NCBI RefSeq assembly: GCF_035943795.1
Contig: NZ_DASZBY010000105.1
Span: 77,958-141,957 of the forward strand
Length of the DNA stretch: 64,000 nucleotides
Source of the DNA: Aliidongia sp035943795
GTDB lineage: Bacteria; Pseudomonadota; Alphaproteobacteria; ATCC43930; CGMCC-115725
Direction: 5' to 3'
A model generated the notes under the pieces. It saw nothing but the letters and a program-made list of their open reading frames with translations. It was not told the origin of the DNA and did not search any database. This document shows, piece by piece, positions 43,009 through 52,218 of this stretch; position 1 is the first letter of the stretch; each line of letters opens with the position of its first letter. The translations under genes were made by a program, and so were the position numbers.

Positions 43009-43169
43009 CGGACGGGCCTTGCTGGATCGACGCCGTGGCGGCGGAAACGAAAGAGACTGCGGCTGTCCTACAAGCTGGAACCGGGCGAGACAAGCGGTTC
43101 GGCACCGGTTGCAGCCCTCTACGCCGCCATGGCAGCATCCAAAGCGCCGCATCAATCGAGGAAACCGCC

Positions 43170-43631
43170 TTGTCCGATCTCATCTATCGCCGGGCCGTCG
43201 CGGCCGATCTGCCGACCTTGGTCGCCATGCTGGCCGACGACGTGCTGGGCCGAACGCGCGAACGGGCCGAAGATCCATTGCCCGAGCCGTATCGGGCCGG
43301 CTTCGCCGCGATCGACGCGGACCCGAACCAGCTGCTGCTGGTGGTCGAACGGGCGGGCGCCATCGCCGGCATGCTGCAGCTGACCTGCATTCCCGGCATT
43401 TCCCACCTGGGTTCCTGGCGCTGCCAGATCGAAGGCGTGCGGGTCGCAGCGGCCGCCCGCGGGCACGGCATCGGCCAGGCGATGCTGCGCCACGCGATCG
43501 GCATCGCCCGGGACCGCGGCTGCTCGATCGTGCAGCTGACCACCAACAAGGCGCGGGCCGACGCCAAGCGCTTCTACGAGCAGTTGGGCTTCGAGCCGGC
43601 CCACGAAGGCATGAAGCTGACGCTCAGCTAG
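43170..43631 (+). CDS. GNAT family N-acetyltransferase
   Basis: 153 residues from TTG 43170, where GAGGAA lies six bases upstream; upstream in-frame codons lack such a site. Acetyl-CoA motif in VRVAAAARGHGIGQAMLRHA and the C-terminal NKARADAKRFYEQLGFEP. Substrate unknown. Divergent from proS with a 161-base gap; just before mtgA on the same strand. Confidence 0.88.
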   Translation: MSDLIYRRAVAADLPTLVAMLADDVLGRTRERAEDPLPEPYRAGFAAIDADPNQLLLVVERAGAIAGMLQLTCIPGISHLGSWRCQIEGVRVAAAARGHGIGQAMLRHAIGIARDRGCSIVQLTTNKARADAKRFYEQLGFEPAHEGMKLTLS

Positions 43632-43663
43632 AACCTTTCCGCGACGATCGCCGTTTGACCGCC

Positions 43664-44344
43664 ATGGCACGCGCCGTCAAATGGCTGATCCGCATCCTGG
43701 CCGGGCTCCTCGTCCTGAGCCTGCTGGGCGTCGCCGCCTATCGCTTCCTGCCGCCGCCGGTGACGCCGCTCATGCTGCTGCGCGCGGCGGAGGGCGACCC
43801 GATCCATGCCCCCTGGCTCGCCGCACGCGACATCCCGCCCGACATCGTCGAGGCCGTGCTGACCTCGGAAGACCAGCGCTTCTGCCAGCATCACGGCTTC
43901 GACTTCGTCCAGATCGACAAGGCGCTGGCGGCCGAGGAGGACGGCAAGCGCCTGCGCGGCGCCAGCACCATCAGCCAGCAGGCGGCGCGCGACCTCTACC
44001 TCGTGCCGGCGCGCTCGTTCGTACGCAAGGGGCTGGAGGCCTATTTCACCGTGCTGATCGAAGCGCTGTGGCCGAAGCGGCGGATCGTCCAGGCCTATCT
44101 CAATACGATCGAGTGGGGTCCCGGCATCTATGGCGTGGAGGCCGCCAGCCAATATGCCTTCCATCACCCAGCCGCCCGCCTGACCCGCTTGGAAGCGGCC
44201 TTGCTCGCCGCCATCCTGCCCAATCCAAGACGCTGGTCGGCAGCCGCCCCGACCTCGTACATTCGCGAGCGCGCCCGGACCATCCTCGATCGGATGGGCC
44301 GGCACGAGGCCGATACCGGCTGCGTCACTCCGCTCGGAAACTGA
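43664..44344 (+). CDS. mtgA: monofunctional peptidoglycan transglycosylase
   Basis: 226 residues. N-terminal membrane helix (about 6-26), then a GT51 domain with catalytic TSEDQRFCQHHGFD, the second block RGASTISQQAARDLYL and KRRIVQAYLNTIEWG. Polymerises lipid II glycan strands in the periplasm. Begins 32 bases after the GNAT gene. The following DUF2939 gene starts five bases after its stop, likely the same operon. Confidence 0.93.
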   Translation: MARAVKWLIRILAGLLVLSLLGVAAYRFLPPPVTPLMLLRAAEGDPIHAPWLAARDIPPDIVEAVLTSEDQRFCQHHGFDFVQIDKALAAEEDGKRLRGASTISQQAARDLYLVPARSFVRKGLEAYFTVLIEALWPKRRIVQAYLNTIEWGPGIYGVEAASQYAFHHPAARLTRLEAALLAAILPNPRRWSAAAPTSYIRERARTILDRMGRHEADTGCVTPLGN

Positions 44345-44349
44345 ACCGC

Positions 44350-44922
44350 ATGAACCCCAAGGCACCCCTGATCGTCATCAGCATCCTGCTCGCCGGCTAC
44401 GTGGCCTATCCCTATCTGGCGCTCCGCACCCTGGTCGCGGCGGTCGAGAGCGGCGATCCCGCGCGCATCGAACCCAAGGTCGATTGGCCGGCGGTGCGCC
44501 AGGGCTTCAAGGACGACCTCAACGGCGCCATCACCTCGAAGCTCGGCGGCGACAAGGGATCCGGCATGGCGCTGTTCGGCATGGCGCTCGGGTCCAAGCT
44601 GATGGGCGGCGCCGTCGACGCGCTGGTGACGCCCGAAGGGCTGGCCGGCATCATCCAGCAGGGTCGGCGCGACCACGCCGCCGCCGCCGCACTCGGCGGA
44701 TCGAGCGGCCTTTCGCCCGAGCCCGGGACCAACAGCGACGGCGAGCGCCACCATACCCGTGTGCTCTGGGCCTTCTTCGACGGCCCGGCCAGCTTCACCG
44801 CCCGCGTCCGCGGTGCCGCCGAGCGCGACCAGGACCCGCCGGTCCGCCTGCGCTTCGAACTGGAGGGCGGTGGCTGGATCCTGACCCGCGTGTTCCTGCC
44901 GCTGGACCGCGGAGGTTCGTAG
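44350..44922 (+). CDS. DUF2939 family protein
   Basis: 190 residues. N-terminal membrane helix (about 5-23), then YLALRTLVAAVESGDPARIE, the hallmark of DUF2939. Anchored in the inner membrane with a soluble periplasmic part. Function unknown. Linked to mtgA by a five-base gap, so possibly envelope-related. Confidence 0.8.
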   Translation: MNPKAPLIVISILLAGYVAYPYLALRTLVAAVESGDPARIEPKVDWPAVRQGFKDDLNGAITSKLGGDKGSGMALFGMALGSKLMGGAVDALVTPEGLAGIIQQGRRDHAAAAALGGSSGLSPEPGTNSDGERHHTRVLWAFFDGPASFTARVRGAAERDQDPPVRLRFELEGGGWILTRVFLPLDRGGS

Positions 44923-45049
44923 ACCGGCCGGCCCCTGGGCGATCGATTTTTGACGCCGCTTTCATAAGGGACCACCCAGGCACGAATGGCATTCCCACGG
45001 GCTTTCGTCGTGAGATCGCCTTCCGTTCCCCTGCTGACGAGCCCGTTTC

Positions 45050-45979
45050 ATGCGCCCGCTGCGCCTGGTTCCAGACGATACCGCCATCCCCTTCATGCGC
45101 GGCCGCCATGTCGGCGTCGCGACATCGGCGGTTCTGTCGATCGCCTCGATCATCCTCTTCTTCTGGCCGGGTCTGAATTACTCGATCGATTTTCGCGGGG
45201 GCGTGCTGATCGAGGCCCGCCTGCCAGGCAACGCGGACCTGTCCCGGGTCCGCACCCTTGTCGGCGGCCTGGGGTTCGGCGATGCCGCGGTCCAGCAGTT
45301 CGGCCCGCCAACCGACGTTCTGATCAAGCTCGGACCCGAGGCGGCGACCGAAGCAGGTCGCGCCAGGGTCCAGGCAGCATTGCAAACGCAATTCCCCGGC
45401 ACCGAACTGCGCCGGGCCGAGGTGGTCGGCTCGAAGGTCTCGGGCGACCTGTTCCGCGACGGCATGACGGCCGCCGCCATGGCGCTCGGCGCCATGCTGC
45501 TCTACATCTGGTTCCGCTTCGACTGGCAGTTCGGCATCGGACTGGTTACCACGCTGCTGCTCGACGTGACCAAGACGATCGGCTTCTACGGCGTCAGCCG
45601 CCTACCCTTCGACCTGAACTCGCTCGCCGCGATTCTGATCCTGATCGGCTTCTCCGTTACCGACAAGGTCGTGGTCTACGATCGCATCCGCGAAAATCTG
45701 CGCAAATTCAAGACGATGCCGCTTCGGCAGGTGATCGATCTGTCGATCAACCAGACCCTGTCGCGCACCGTCGCCACGTCGCTCACCGTGCTGCTGTCGA
45801 TCCTGCCTCTGGCGCTGATCGGCAAGGGCTCGGTTCAGGATTTCGCCTGGACCATGGTGTTCGGCATCGTCATCGGCACGACCTCTTCGATCTTCATCGC
45901 ATCGCCGATCCTTTTGTTCCTGGGCGAGAAGCGGTTGCGGCGGCAGGCCGGTGCGGTCGCGAGCGAGGCCCGCGGATGA
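45050..45979 (+). CDS. secF: SecF protein-export membrane protein, solitary copy
   Basis: 309 residues. Six membrane segments: one at about 22-40 with NYSIDFRGGV following, then TM2-6 at about 143-295. The block GFSVTDKVVVYDRIRENLRK and the TM4 region LLLDVTKTIGFYGV fit SecF, with the conserved Asp but changed neighbours. SecF normally works with SecD, encoded upstream in most bacteria; no secD is visible here. Its stop overlaps the rlpA start by four bases (ATGA). May be a paralogue of the housekeeping SecF. Confidence 0.85.
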   Translation: MRPLRLVPDDTAIPFMRGRHVGVATSAVLSIASIILFFWPGLNYSIDFRGGVLIEARLPGNADLSRVRTLVGGLGFGDAAVQQFGPPTDVLIKLGPEAATEAGRARVQAALQTQFPGTELRRAEVVGSKVSGDLFRDGMTAAAMALGAMLLYIWFRFDWQFGIGLVTTLLLDVTKTIGFYGVSRLPFDLNSLAAILILIGFSVTDKVVVYDRIRENLRKFKTMPLRQVIDLSINQTLSRTVATSLTVLLSILPLALIGKGSVQDFAWTMVFGIVIGTTSSIFIASPILLFLGEKRLRRQAGAVASEARG

Positions 45980-46368
45980 GCGCCCGATCCTGCGGCGGCC
46001 CGGCGTTGGCGATGCTGTGCCTGGTCCTGTCAACCAATGCCGAGGCGGCCTGCGGCCGGACCGGCGACCTGCCGACCGGTGTCGGCCTCGCTTCCTGGTA
46101 TGGCGCCGAACAGGGTGGCCGGCGGACGGCAAGCGGCGAGCGGTTCGACCCGACGGCGCTGACCGCGGCCCACAATTCCCTGCCGTTCGGGACGATGCTG
46201 AAGATCACCAGCATCGCCACCGGCCATACCGTCATCGTCCGCGTCAACGACCGCGGGCCAGGCCACGGCCGGCTGATCGACCTGTCCGAGGCCGCGGCGC
46301 AACGGCTGGGCACCCGCACATGCGGGGTGGCCGCCGTCACCGTCGAACAGGTCGCGCGTCGCAACTGA
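45976..46368 (+). CDS. rlpA: RlpA-like lytic transglycosylase (no SPOR domain)
   Basis: 130 residues. Signal peptide (about 1-24) and a double-psi beta-barrel: ASWYGAEQGGRRTASGERF, then HNSLPFGTMLKITS and VNDRGPGHGRLIDLSEAAAQ. Cuts glycan strands that lack stem peptides. The C-terminal SPOR domain found in classic RlpA is missing, so it is a short form. Overlaps secF in ATGA, hence translationally coupled. Confidence 0.88.
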   Translation: MSARSCGGPALAMLCLVLSTNAEAACGRTGDLPTGVGLASWYGAEQGGRRTASGERFDPTALTAAHNSLPFGTMLKITSIATGHTVIVRVNDRGPGHGRLIDLSEAAAQRLGTRTCGVAAVTVEQVARRN

Positions 46369-46380
46369 CGGAGCTTCATC

Positions 46381-46695
46381 ATGATGCGATGCCTATATCG
46401 CAGCGACTACGGTCCGGCCGATCCGGGCTTCAACGCCATGGCCACGGCGCAATCGCTCGCGAAGGATTTCCCGGCCTATACCAACGTGCTGGCGACGGCC
46501 AAAAATTCCCGGCAGATGGACGCGTTGCTGCGCCGGCTCGAGCATGGCGACAGCGTCACCTGGTGTGAGACCGGCTATGGCTGGGTCCAGCACCCGATGG
46601 TCGCCGACGGCTTCACGCTCGCCGCGACCTTCATCCTGCTGCCGGTCGCCTGCTGGCGCTTTTCGCTATGGCTCAAGCGCCGCGGCTATCAGTGA
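46381..46695 (+). CDS. small protein of unknown function with C-terminal membrane helix
   Basis: 104 residues. I recognise no family. Soluble N-terminal part (about 1-72) then one membrane helix around 77-95 (GFTLAATFILLPVACWRFSL). It starts 12 bases after rlpA, in the same direction, and its end overlaps the converging LysE-like gene by seven bases. Confidence 0.6.
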   Translation: MMRCLYRSDYGPADPGFNAMATAQSLAKDFPAYTNVLATAKNSRQMDALLRRLEHGDSVTWCETGYGWVQHPMVADGFTLAATFILLPVACWRFSLWLKRRGYQ

Positions 46696-47321
46696 CGGTC
46701 GTCGAGCGCCAGCCGCAGCGCCAAGCCACCGAACACGGTGCCGAGGAACCAGCGCTGCAGGCGCGCGACGCCGGGGCGCCGGGCGAGGAAACTGGCGAAG
46801 CGGCTCGCCGCCAGGATGACGCTGCCGTTGATGCCGAAGCCGATCACATTGAACACGCTGACCAGGATCAACGCCTGGGCGACCATGTTGCCGTGGGCCG
46901 GATCGACGAACTGCGGGAACAGCGCCAGGAAGAACAGGGCGATCTTCGGGTTCAGCAGATTGGTCATCAGGCCCTGGCGATAGGCCCGGCCCCAGGCGAC
47001 CGACGGCAGGCCGCTGCTGACGCCGAAGGCATCCTTGGCGCGAAACGTCTGCCAGGCGAGATAGGCCAGATAGGCGGCACCGGCGAAGCGGACGACGTCA
47101 TAGGCGGTCGGCGACAGCGCCAGCAGGCTCGCCAGCCCGAACGCGGCGGCGAAGGCCCAGACGTAGCAGCCGGTGACGATGCCGGACAGGGCGGCAAAGG
47201 CGGTCTGCCGGCCCTGGGCGATGCTGCGCGACAGGCACATCAGCATGTCCGGCCCCGGCGTGACCGCAAGGGCCAGCGAGGCGGCGGCGAACAGCAGTAT
47301 CGTGGACAGCGTCACGGGCAT
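46689..47321 (-). CDS. LysE/RhtB family amino-acid exporter
   Basis: 210 residues from ATG 47321 (a longer frame to 47354 is unlikely). Six membrane segments with SLALAVTPGPDMLMCLSRSI and the later QGLMTNLLNPKIALFF, standard for LysE/RhtB exporters of amino acids or homoserine lactones. Single gene, 120 bases downstream of the phoH-like gene, whose terminator separates them. Confidence 0.92.
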   Translation of the reverse strand: MPVTLSTILLFAAASLALAVTPGPDMLMCLSRSIAQGRQTAFAALSGIVTGCYVWAFAAAFGLASLLALSPTAYDVVRFAGAAYLAYLAWQTFRAKDAFGVSSGLPSVAWGRAYRQGLMTNLLNPKIALFFLALFPQFVDPAHGNMVAQALILVSVFNVIGFGINGSVILAASRFASFLARRPGVARLQRWFLGTVFGGLALRLALDDRH

Positions 47322-47379
47322 CGGGGTCACTCCGGCACAGGCTCGAGAACCCAAGCCTAACGCGCACCGGCCGGAATAC

Positions 47380-47414
47380 AGAAACGGCGGCCGGGCATAT
47401 CCGCCCGGCCGCCG
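47380..47414 (-). terminator. rho-independent terminator of the phoH-like gene
   Basis: The stem CGGCGGCCGGGC (47385-47396) pairs with GCCCGGCCGCCG (47403-47414) across a six-base loop, a perfect 12-bp stem. On the minus strand it is followed by TTTCTGTATT, a moderate T tract. It begins 28 bases after the phoH stop codon and insulates the gene from the downstream LysE gene. Confidence 0.78.
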
Positions 47415-47441
47415 CCGCAGGTCTTGATGCCGATGGAGCGG

Positions 47442-48209
<768 letters not shown>

Positions 48210-48271
48210 GATCACTCCTGAAGAAACAGGTGACGCTGAGCGGCCGGTCCCCCGAAACGGGAGCCCGGAAA

Positions 48272-48303
48272 CAAAAACGCCTCGCCGCGGAGCGGAGAGG
48301 CGT
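48272..48303 (-). terminator. rho-independent terminator (minus strand)
   Basis: ACGCCTC (48277-48283) pairs with GAGGCGT (48297-48303), with an inner stem CCGC/GCGG and a loop of GGA, and on the minus strand is followed by TTTTTGTTT. It lies about 215 bases past the PPOX gene and before phoH, so it closes the asparaginase-QOR-PPOX operon or a small transcript in between. Confidence 0.78.
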
Positions 48304-48370
48304 CGGTACGGCACGGCATCGAGAGGGCCGGGCTGGTGGGAAGTCGATGGGCTGGCTTGTGAATCAAACG

Positions 48371-48389
48371 CGGTAAACCTTACTTACCG
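48371..48389. promoter_or_regulatory. inverted repeat upstream of phoH
   Basis: CGGTAA-N7-TTACCG is a perfect 6-bp inverted repeat in the AT-rich part of the phoH/PPOX gap. Could be an operator or a small hairpin; no regulator is adjacent. Confidence 0.35.
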
Positions 48390-48519
48390 AGGACGACTTG
48401 ACCAAATGAACGGTACCCGATCGCACCCGTTCCGTCACCACTCATCGCGCCATATTAAAAAATTCACACTAGATGTTGGGGTGCTGCTCAAAGCTGCAGC
48501 ACGACTGCCGCGATCCTGA

Positions 48520-49140
48520 TCAATAGAGCGTGGCCTTCACCCGCTCCGGCAGCGCACGGTCGTATTCCTCGCCTCCGACTCGCGCGTCGCTGACCGCGGC
48601 CAGGATCCGGCCGGCGCTGGGCAAGGCCGATCGGGCGACCTGGGCCGCGGGATTCCACAGCTCCGCCCGGACCACGGCGCGCGAGCACTGGAAATAGACC
48701 CGCTCGACCGTGACGACCAGGACCGATCGCGGCTCCTTGCCGTCGACCGCGAGGCGCGCCTTGAGCGCGGGATCGACCGACAAGCGCGCCCGGCCATTGA
48801 CCCGGATCGTCTCACCGATACCGGGGATCAGGAACAGCAGCGCCACGCGCGGGTCGGAGAGGATGTTGCGCAGGCTGTCGATCCGGTTGTTGCCGCGCCG
48901 GTCGGGCAGTAGCAGCGTGTGTTCGTCCTCGACCACGACGAAGCCCGGACCGTCGCCGCGCGGCGAGGCATCAAGCCCGTCCGGGCCGGAGGTCGCCAGC
49001 ACGCAGAACGGCGCCGCCTCGATGAACGGCCGATAGATGGCGTGGACATGGTCCACCTCCTTGACGAGCGACGCCTCGCCCGGCTCGCCATAGAGGGCGA
49101 CCAGCGCCGCTTCGTCGGTCACCAGATGATTGTCGCTCAT
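48520..49140 (-). CDS. pyridoxamine 5'-phosphate oxidase family flavoprotein
   Basis: 206 residues from ATG 49140. Split-barrel FMN-binding protein of the PPOX type, resembling the DR_2398 subfamily: PFCVLATSGPDGLDASPRGD, NNRIDSLRNILSDPRVALLF and the IRVNGRARLS block. Probably a flavin-dependent reductase; not the vitamin B6 enzyme by neighbourhood. It lies four bases after quinone oxidoreductase, in the same operon. Confidence 0.85.
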   Translation of the reverse strand: MSDNHLVTDEAALVALYGEPGEASLVKEVDHVHAIYRPFIEAAPFCVLATSGPDGLDASPRGDGPGFVVVEDEHTLLLPDRRGNNRIDSLRNILSDPRVALLFLIPGIGETIRVNGRARLSVDPALKARLAVDGKEPRSVLVVTVERVYFQCSRAVVRAELWNPAAQVARSALPSAGRILAAVSDARVGGEEYDRALPERVKATLY

Positions 49141-49144
49141 GACG

Positions 49145-50128
49145 TCACCGTCCGGTGGTGAGTACGACCTTGCCCGTCGCCTTGCGCGACTGCAGCACGC
49201 GGATCGCCTTCGCCGCATCTTCGAGCGGGAAGCTTTCGGAGACATGCGGCTTCAGGCGCCCCTCCGCGACCCAGCCCAGCAGGGTCTCGAACGAGGCCCG
49301 GACCCGCGCCGGGCTCTTGGCCCGATAGGATCCCCAATAAAAGCCGATGGCGGAGACGTTCTTGACGAGCAGCAGGTTGGCCGGGATCTGCGGGACCTTG
49401 CCGCCGGCGAAGCCGATGATCACGATCCGGCCTTCCCACGCGGTCACCCGCAGCGCCGCATCGAACAGGTCGCCGCCGACCGGATCATAGACCACGTCGA
49501 CGCCACGGCCTTGGGTCAGGTCCTTGACCCGGGCGCGCAGATCCTCGCTGGACGTGTCGATCAGATGGGCCGCACCGCGGCTCTTGGCGACCGCGAGCTT
49601 TTCGGGCGAACTCGCCGCCGCGATCACCGTGGCGCCCATGGCATGGCCGATCTCGACCGCGGTCAAGCCCACGCCACCGGCGGCGCCCAGCACCAGCAGC
49701 GTCTCGCCCTGTTTCAGGTCTGCCCGCCAGTCGAGCGCGCCATGGGACGTGCCATAGGCGATCGGGAAGCCGGCCGCCGCCTCGAAGCTCATCATGTCCG
49801 GCATCCTGTAGACCGCCGCGGCATCGGCGACCGCCTCGTCGGCATAGCCGCCGACCGCCACCAGGCCGATCACCCGGTTGCCGATCGCGAGGCCCGTGAC
49901 ATCGGCGCCGACCTCGGCCACGACGCCCGCGACCTCGAAGCCCGGCGTGAACGGCAGCGGCGGCTTTTCCTGATAAGTCCCGCCGACCATCAGGCCATCG
50001 GCGAAATTGACGCCGGCGGCATGAATATGGATGCGGACCTGGCCGGCGCCCAGCGGCGGGCTGGGCAGGGTCTCGATCGACAAGGTCTCGGGCTCGCCCA
50101 GGGCGTTGCAGACGATGGCGCGCATCAT
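49145..50128 (-). CDS. NADPH:quinone oxidoreductase family protein (zinc-free MDR)
   Basis: 327 residues. Medium-chain dehydrogenase without the zinc ligands: N-terminal GroES-like part (IHIHAAGVNFADGLMVGGTY) and Rossmann fold LLVLGAAGGVGLTAVEIGHA. Reduces quinones or enones with NADPH. It starts six bases after the asparaginase stop and is followed by the PPOX gene, so it is the middle of a three-gene operon. Confidence 0.92.
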   Translation of the reverse strand: MMRAIVCNALGEPETLSIETLPSPPLGAGQVRIHIHAAGVNFADGLMVGGTYQEKPPLPFTPGFEVAGVVAEVGADVTGLAIGNRVIGLVAVGGYADEAVADAAAVYRMPDMMSFEAAAGFPIAYGTSHGALDWRADLKQGETLLVLGAAGGVGLTAVEIGHAMGATVIAAASSPEKLAVAKSRGAAHLIDTSSEDLRARVKDLTQGRGVDVVYDPVGGDLFDAALRVTAWEGRIVIIGFAGGKVPQIPANLLLVKNVSAIGFYWGSYRAKSPARVRASFETLLGWVAEGRLKPHVSESFPLEDAAKAIRVLQSRKATGKVVLTTGR

Positions 50129-50134
50129 ACTCTC

Positions 50135-51169
50135 CTAGAAATCGAAAGCGGCCGCGGGGCGCAACAGCCCGACCTCGACACCCGCGACGTTCTTGATCTT
50201 GGGCTCCAGGAACGGATGCAGCGCCATGCGCTCGTCCGCCGTGAAGCAGCCGAGCCGGTCGAGCAGCGTGATGATCGCAACCTCGGACGCGCGGCCGGCG
50301 CCATCCTCGATCTTGAGCGCAATGCCGAGGCCCAGCTTCGGCAGCGAGACGCAGAACACGCCTTCCGCACCAGGCTTGATCCGCACCCGGTCGCCCGCCA
50401 CCTTCATCACCTCGACCGCGAGGCCGCCGGTGCCGTCGACCAGCAGCGGATGGGCAGCCATCGCGTCGAGAATGCGGGTCGAGGCGGCACGGCGCTCGTC
50501 GGGCAGGCCGCTCGGGTCGGCCATGCGTGCCATGCCCTGGGCCATCGCCTGCAAGGTGATGGCGATGACGGGAATGCCGCAGCCGTCGCGGCCGGCCGGC
50601 GCGCGGGCCATGTCGGTACCCGTCATCTCGCCCACGGCCTTCAGCACCCGGCGCATGACCGGATGGTCGGCCTCGATATAGCCCTTGGGGTCTTCGCCCA
50701 GGCATGCCGCCGTGCAGAGAAAGCCGGTGTGCTTGCCCGAGCAGTTGTTGTGCAGCTGCGACGGCGGCTGGCTGCCCCGGATCAGCGCCTGGGCCGACGG
50801 CACGTCGGTCGGCAGGTGCGCGCCGCATTCGAGGTTGCCCTCGCCGAGCCCGATACGCCCGAGCCAGGCCGAGACCTTCTGGACATGGACCGGCTCGCCG
50901 TGATGGGACGCGCAGGCGAGCGCCAGTTCCTCCTGGCCGAGGCCGTACTTGTCGGCGGCGCCGGTCTCGAGCAGGGGCAGCGCCTGCAGCGGCTTGATCG
51001 CCGACCGTGGATAGATCGGCCGGTCGATGGCGCCGGCCCGGCGCACGACCTTGCCCGCCGCATCGACCACCGCGAAGGCGCCGCGATGGCGCGATTCGAC
51101 CATGACGCCGCGGACAATGTCGACCAGCACAGGGGCCGGGTCGTGATTTTGATCGTGCGGTTGCGGCAT
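50135..51169 (-). CDS. asparaginase, Rhizobium etli-type (Asparaginase_II family)
   Basis: 344 residues. Contains IYPRSAIKPLQALPLLETGA, CASHHGEPVHVQ, HNNCSGKHTGFL and GRDGCGIPVIAI, the conserved blocks of the class 3 asparaginases first described in Rhizobium etli. Hydrolyses asparagine to aspartate and ammonia. Distinct from E. coli AnsA and AnsB. First gene of a three-gene minus-strand operon. Confidence 0.92.
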   Translation of the reverse strand: MPQPHDQNHDPAPVLVDIVRGVMVESRHRGAFAVVDAAGKVVRRAGAIDRPIYPRSAIKPLQALPLLETGAADKYGLGQEELALACASHHGEPVHVQKVSAWLGRIGLGEGNLECGAHLPTDVPSAQALIRGSQPPSQLHNNCSGKHTGFLCTAACLGEDPKGYIEADHPVMRRVLKAVGEMTGTDMARAPAGRDGCGIPVIAITLQAMAQGMARMADPSGLPDERRAASTRILDAMAAHPLLVDGTGGLAVEVMKVAGDRVRIKPGAEGVFCVSLPKLGLGIALKIEDGAGRASEVAIITLLDRLGCFTADERMALHPFLEPKIKNVAGVEVGLLRPAAAFDF

Positions 51170-51271
51170 GGCAGTCCCCCGGGCCTATCGATGTTTGCCC
51201 GCACCATGCCCGCCCCGCCGCCGACCGGCAAGAGCCGGCCGACGCAACGCTCGACTGTCGCCGCCCCCGCG

Positions 51272-51589
51272 CTATTCGGGTGCAACGGCGATCGATCCCT
51301 TCATGTTCGGATGGAACCGGCAGTAATACTCGACGGTCCCGGCCCTTTTGAGAACCAGGCTCGCCGATTTATGCACCGGCACCATCATGTCCCATTCGCC
51401 GCGCACCGTTGCGGTATGCGCCACGAAGTCTTCGTTGATCCATTCGATCGTGTCGCCGACCTTGGCCTGGGTTTGCGCGGGCGAAAAGCCGAGTCCCTTG
51501 ATCGTGACCCGGATCGTTTCCGCCCGCGCGGCACTGCAGCCCACTGCCAGCACGAACACCATCAAAGTCGACAGTGCGCGACCGACCAT
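51272..51589 (-). CDS. cupredoxin-domain copper protein
   Basis: 105 residues. Signal peptide (about 1-23, ending SAARAE), then a plastocyanin/azurin-like domain with GDTIEWINEDFVAHTAT and YYCRFHPNMKG, which provides His, Cys, His and Met ligands for a type I copper. Small periplasmic electron carrier or copper chaperone. It is 10 bases downstream of the DUF4142 gene. Confidence 0.9.
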   Translation of the reverse strand: MVGRALSTLMVFVLAVGCSAARAETIRVTIKGLGFSPAQTQAKVGDTIEWINEDFVAHTATVRGEWDMMVPVHKSASLVLKRAGTVEYYCRFHPNMKGSIAVAPE

Positions 51590-51599
51590 GGCGCGGTCG

Positions 51600-52121
51600 C
51601 TATTTCAGCGTCGCCGCGAGATGCTCGGCATGCTCCAGATGGCCCTTGAAGATTTTCAAGCCGGTCTGCAGCAGGCTCTTGAGTTCCGGGTTCGTCGCGG
51701 ACGGGATCAAGGTGTTCTCGAGCGCCGCATCGACGGCCTTGTGGTAGGCGACCTCGTTGTCGACATAGGCCTTGTCGAACGCCGCACCCGAAAGCTTCGC
51801 GAGCTTGGCCCGCTCGTCGGTCGCCTGCTTCGACAGCGACTTGCTCGTGTCGTTGTCCTCCGGCGTGACATTGAGCTTCTTGACCAGGGCCAGCGCCTGC
51901 TGGTTCACGGCGGTATGGTCACGCTCCATGTCCTGCGCGAAGGCTTTGACATCCTTGTTCGTCGCCTTGGACGTGGCCTGCTTGGCGGCATCAATGTCGA
52001 TCTGCCCGGCTGTATAGGCGATGTGGGCGATTTGCGGGTCGGTCGGTTTGGCGGTCTGCGCGGCTGCGACGCCGGATATCAGACAAGCGACGGCAACGGC
52101 GGTGCCTAAGCGAATGGACAT
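51600..52121 (-). CDS. DUF4142 family (ferritin-like) exported protein
   Basis: 173 residues. Signal peptide (about 1-21), then DIDAAKQATSKATNKDVKAF and DMERDHTAVNQQALALVKKL, typical of DUF4142, a four-helix bundle of ferritin-like type. Usually associated with ECF sigma factors and stress; the neighbouring sigma factor 97 bases upstream fits this. Function unknown. Confidence 0.9.
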   Translation of the reverse strand: MSIRLGTAVAVACLISGVAAAQTAKPTDPQIAHIAYTAGQIDIDAAKQATSKATNKDVKAFAQDMERDHTAVNQQALALVKKLNVTPEDNDTSKSLSKQATDERAKLAKLSGAAFDKAYVDNEVAYHKAVDAALENTLIPSATNPELKSLLQTGLKIFKGHLEHAEHLAATLK

Positions 52122-52218
52122 TGGAATCGATCTCCTGCCAAGGCGCGTGAGCCGCCTGTGCGTTGTTGAACGTTGACCAATGCTTGGATGCCGCCCGCAG
52201 ACGAAGGTTACAGAAAAT

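Larger units (their letters stand above)
48210..48519. other. 310-base intergenic region with terminator and small inverted repeat
   Basis: No gene is apparent. On the minus strand a strong terminator hairpin ends at about 48272, roughly 215 bases past the stop of the PPOX gene. Between them 48361-48480 is AT-richer, with a short inverted repeat and an AT-rich run near 48455. The region probably holds the phoH promoter; a short minus-strand transcript ending at the terminator is possible. Confidence 0.5.

Noticed and set aside
48360..48400. Possible tRNA-like sequence in the phoH upstream gap
   Set aside because: A T-loop-like GTTTGATTC occurs on the minus strand, but no cloverleaf can be folded.
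49130..51649. Long plus-strand open frame opposite the quinone oxidoreductase and asparaginase genes
   Set aside because: Antisense shadow of two recognisable enzymes; no conserved motif or ribosome-binding site.
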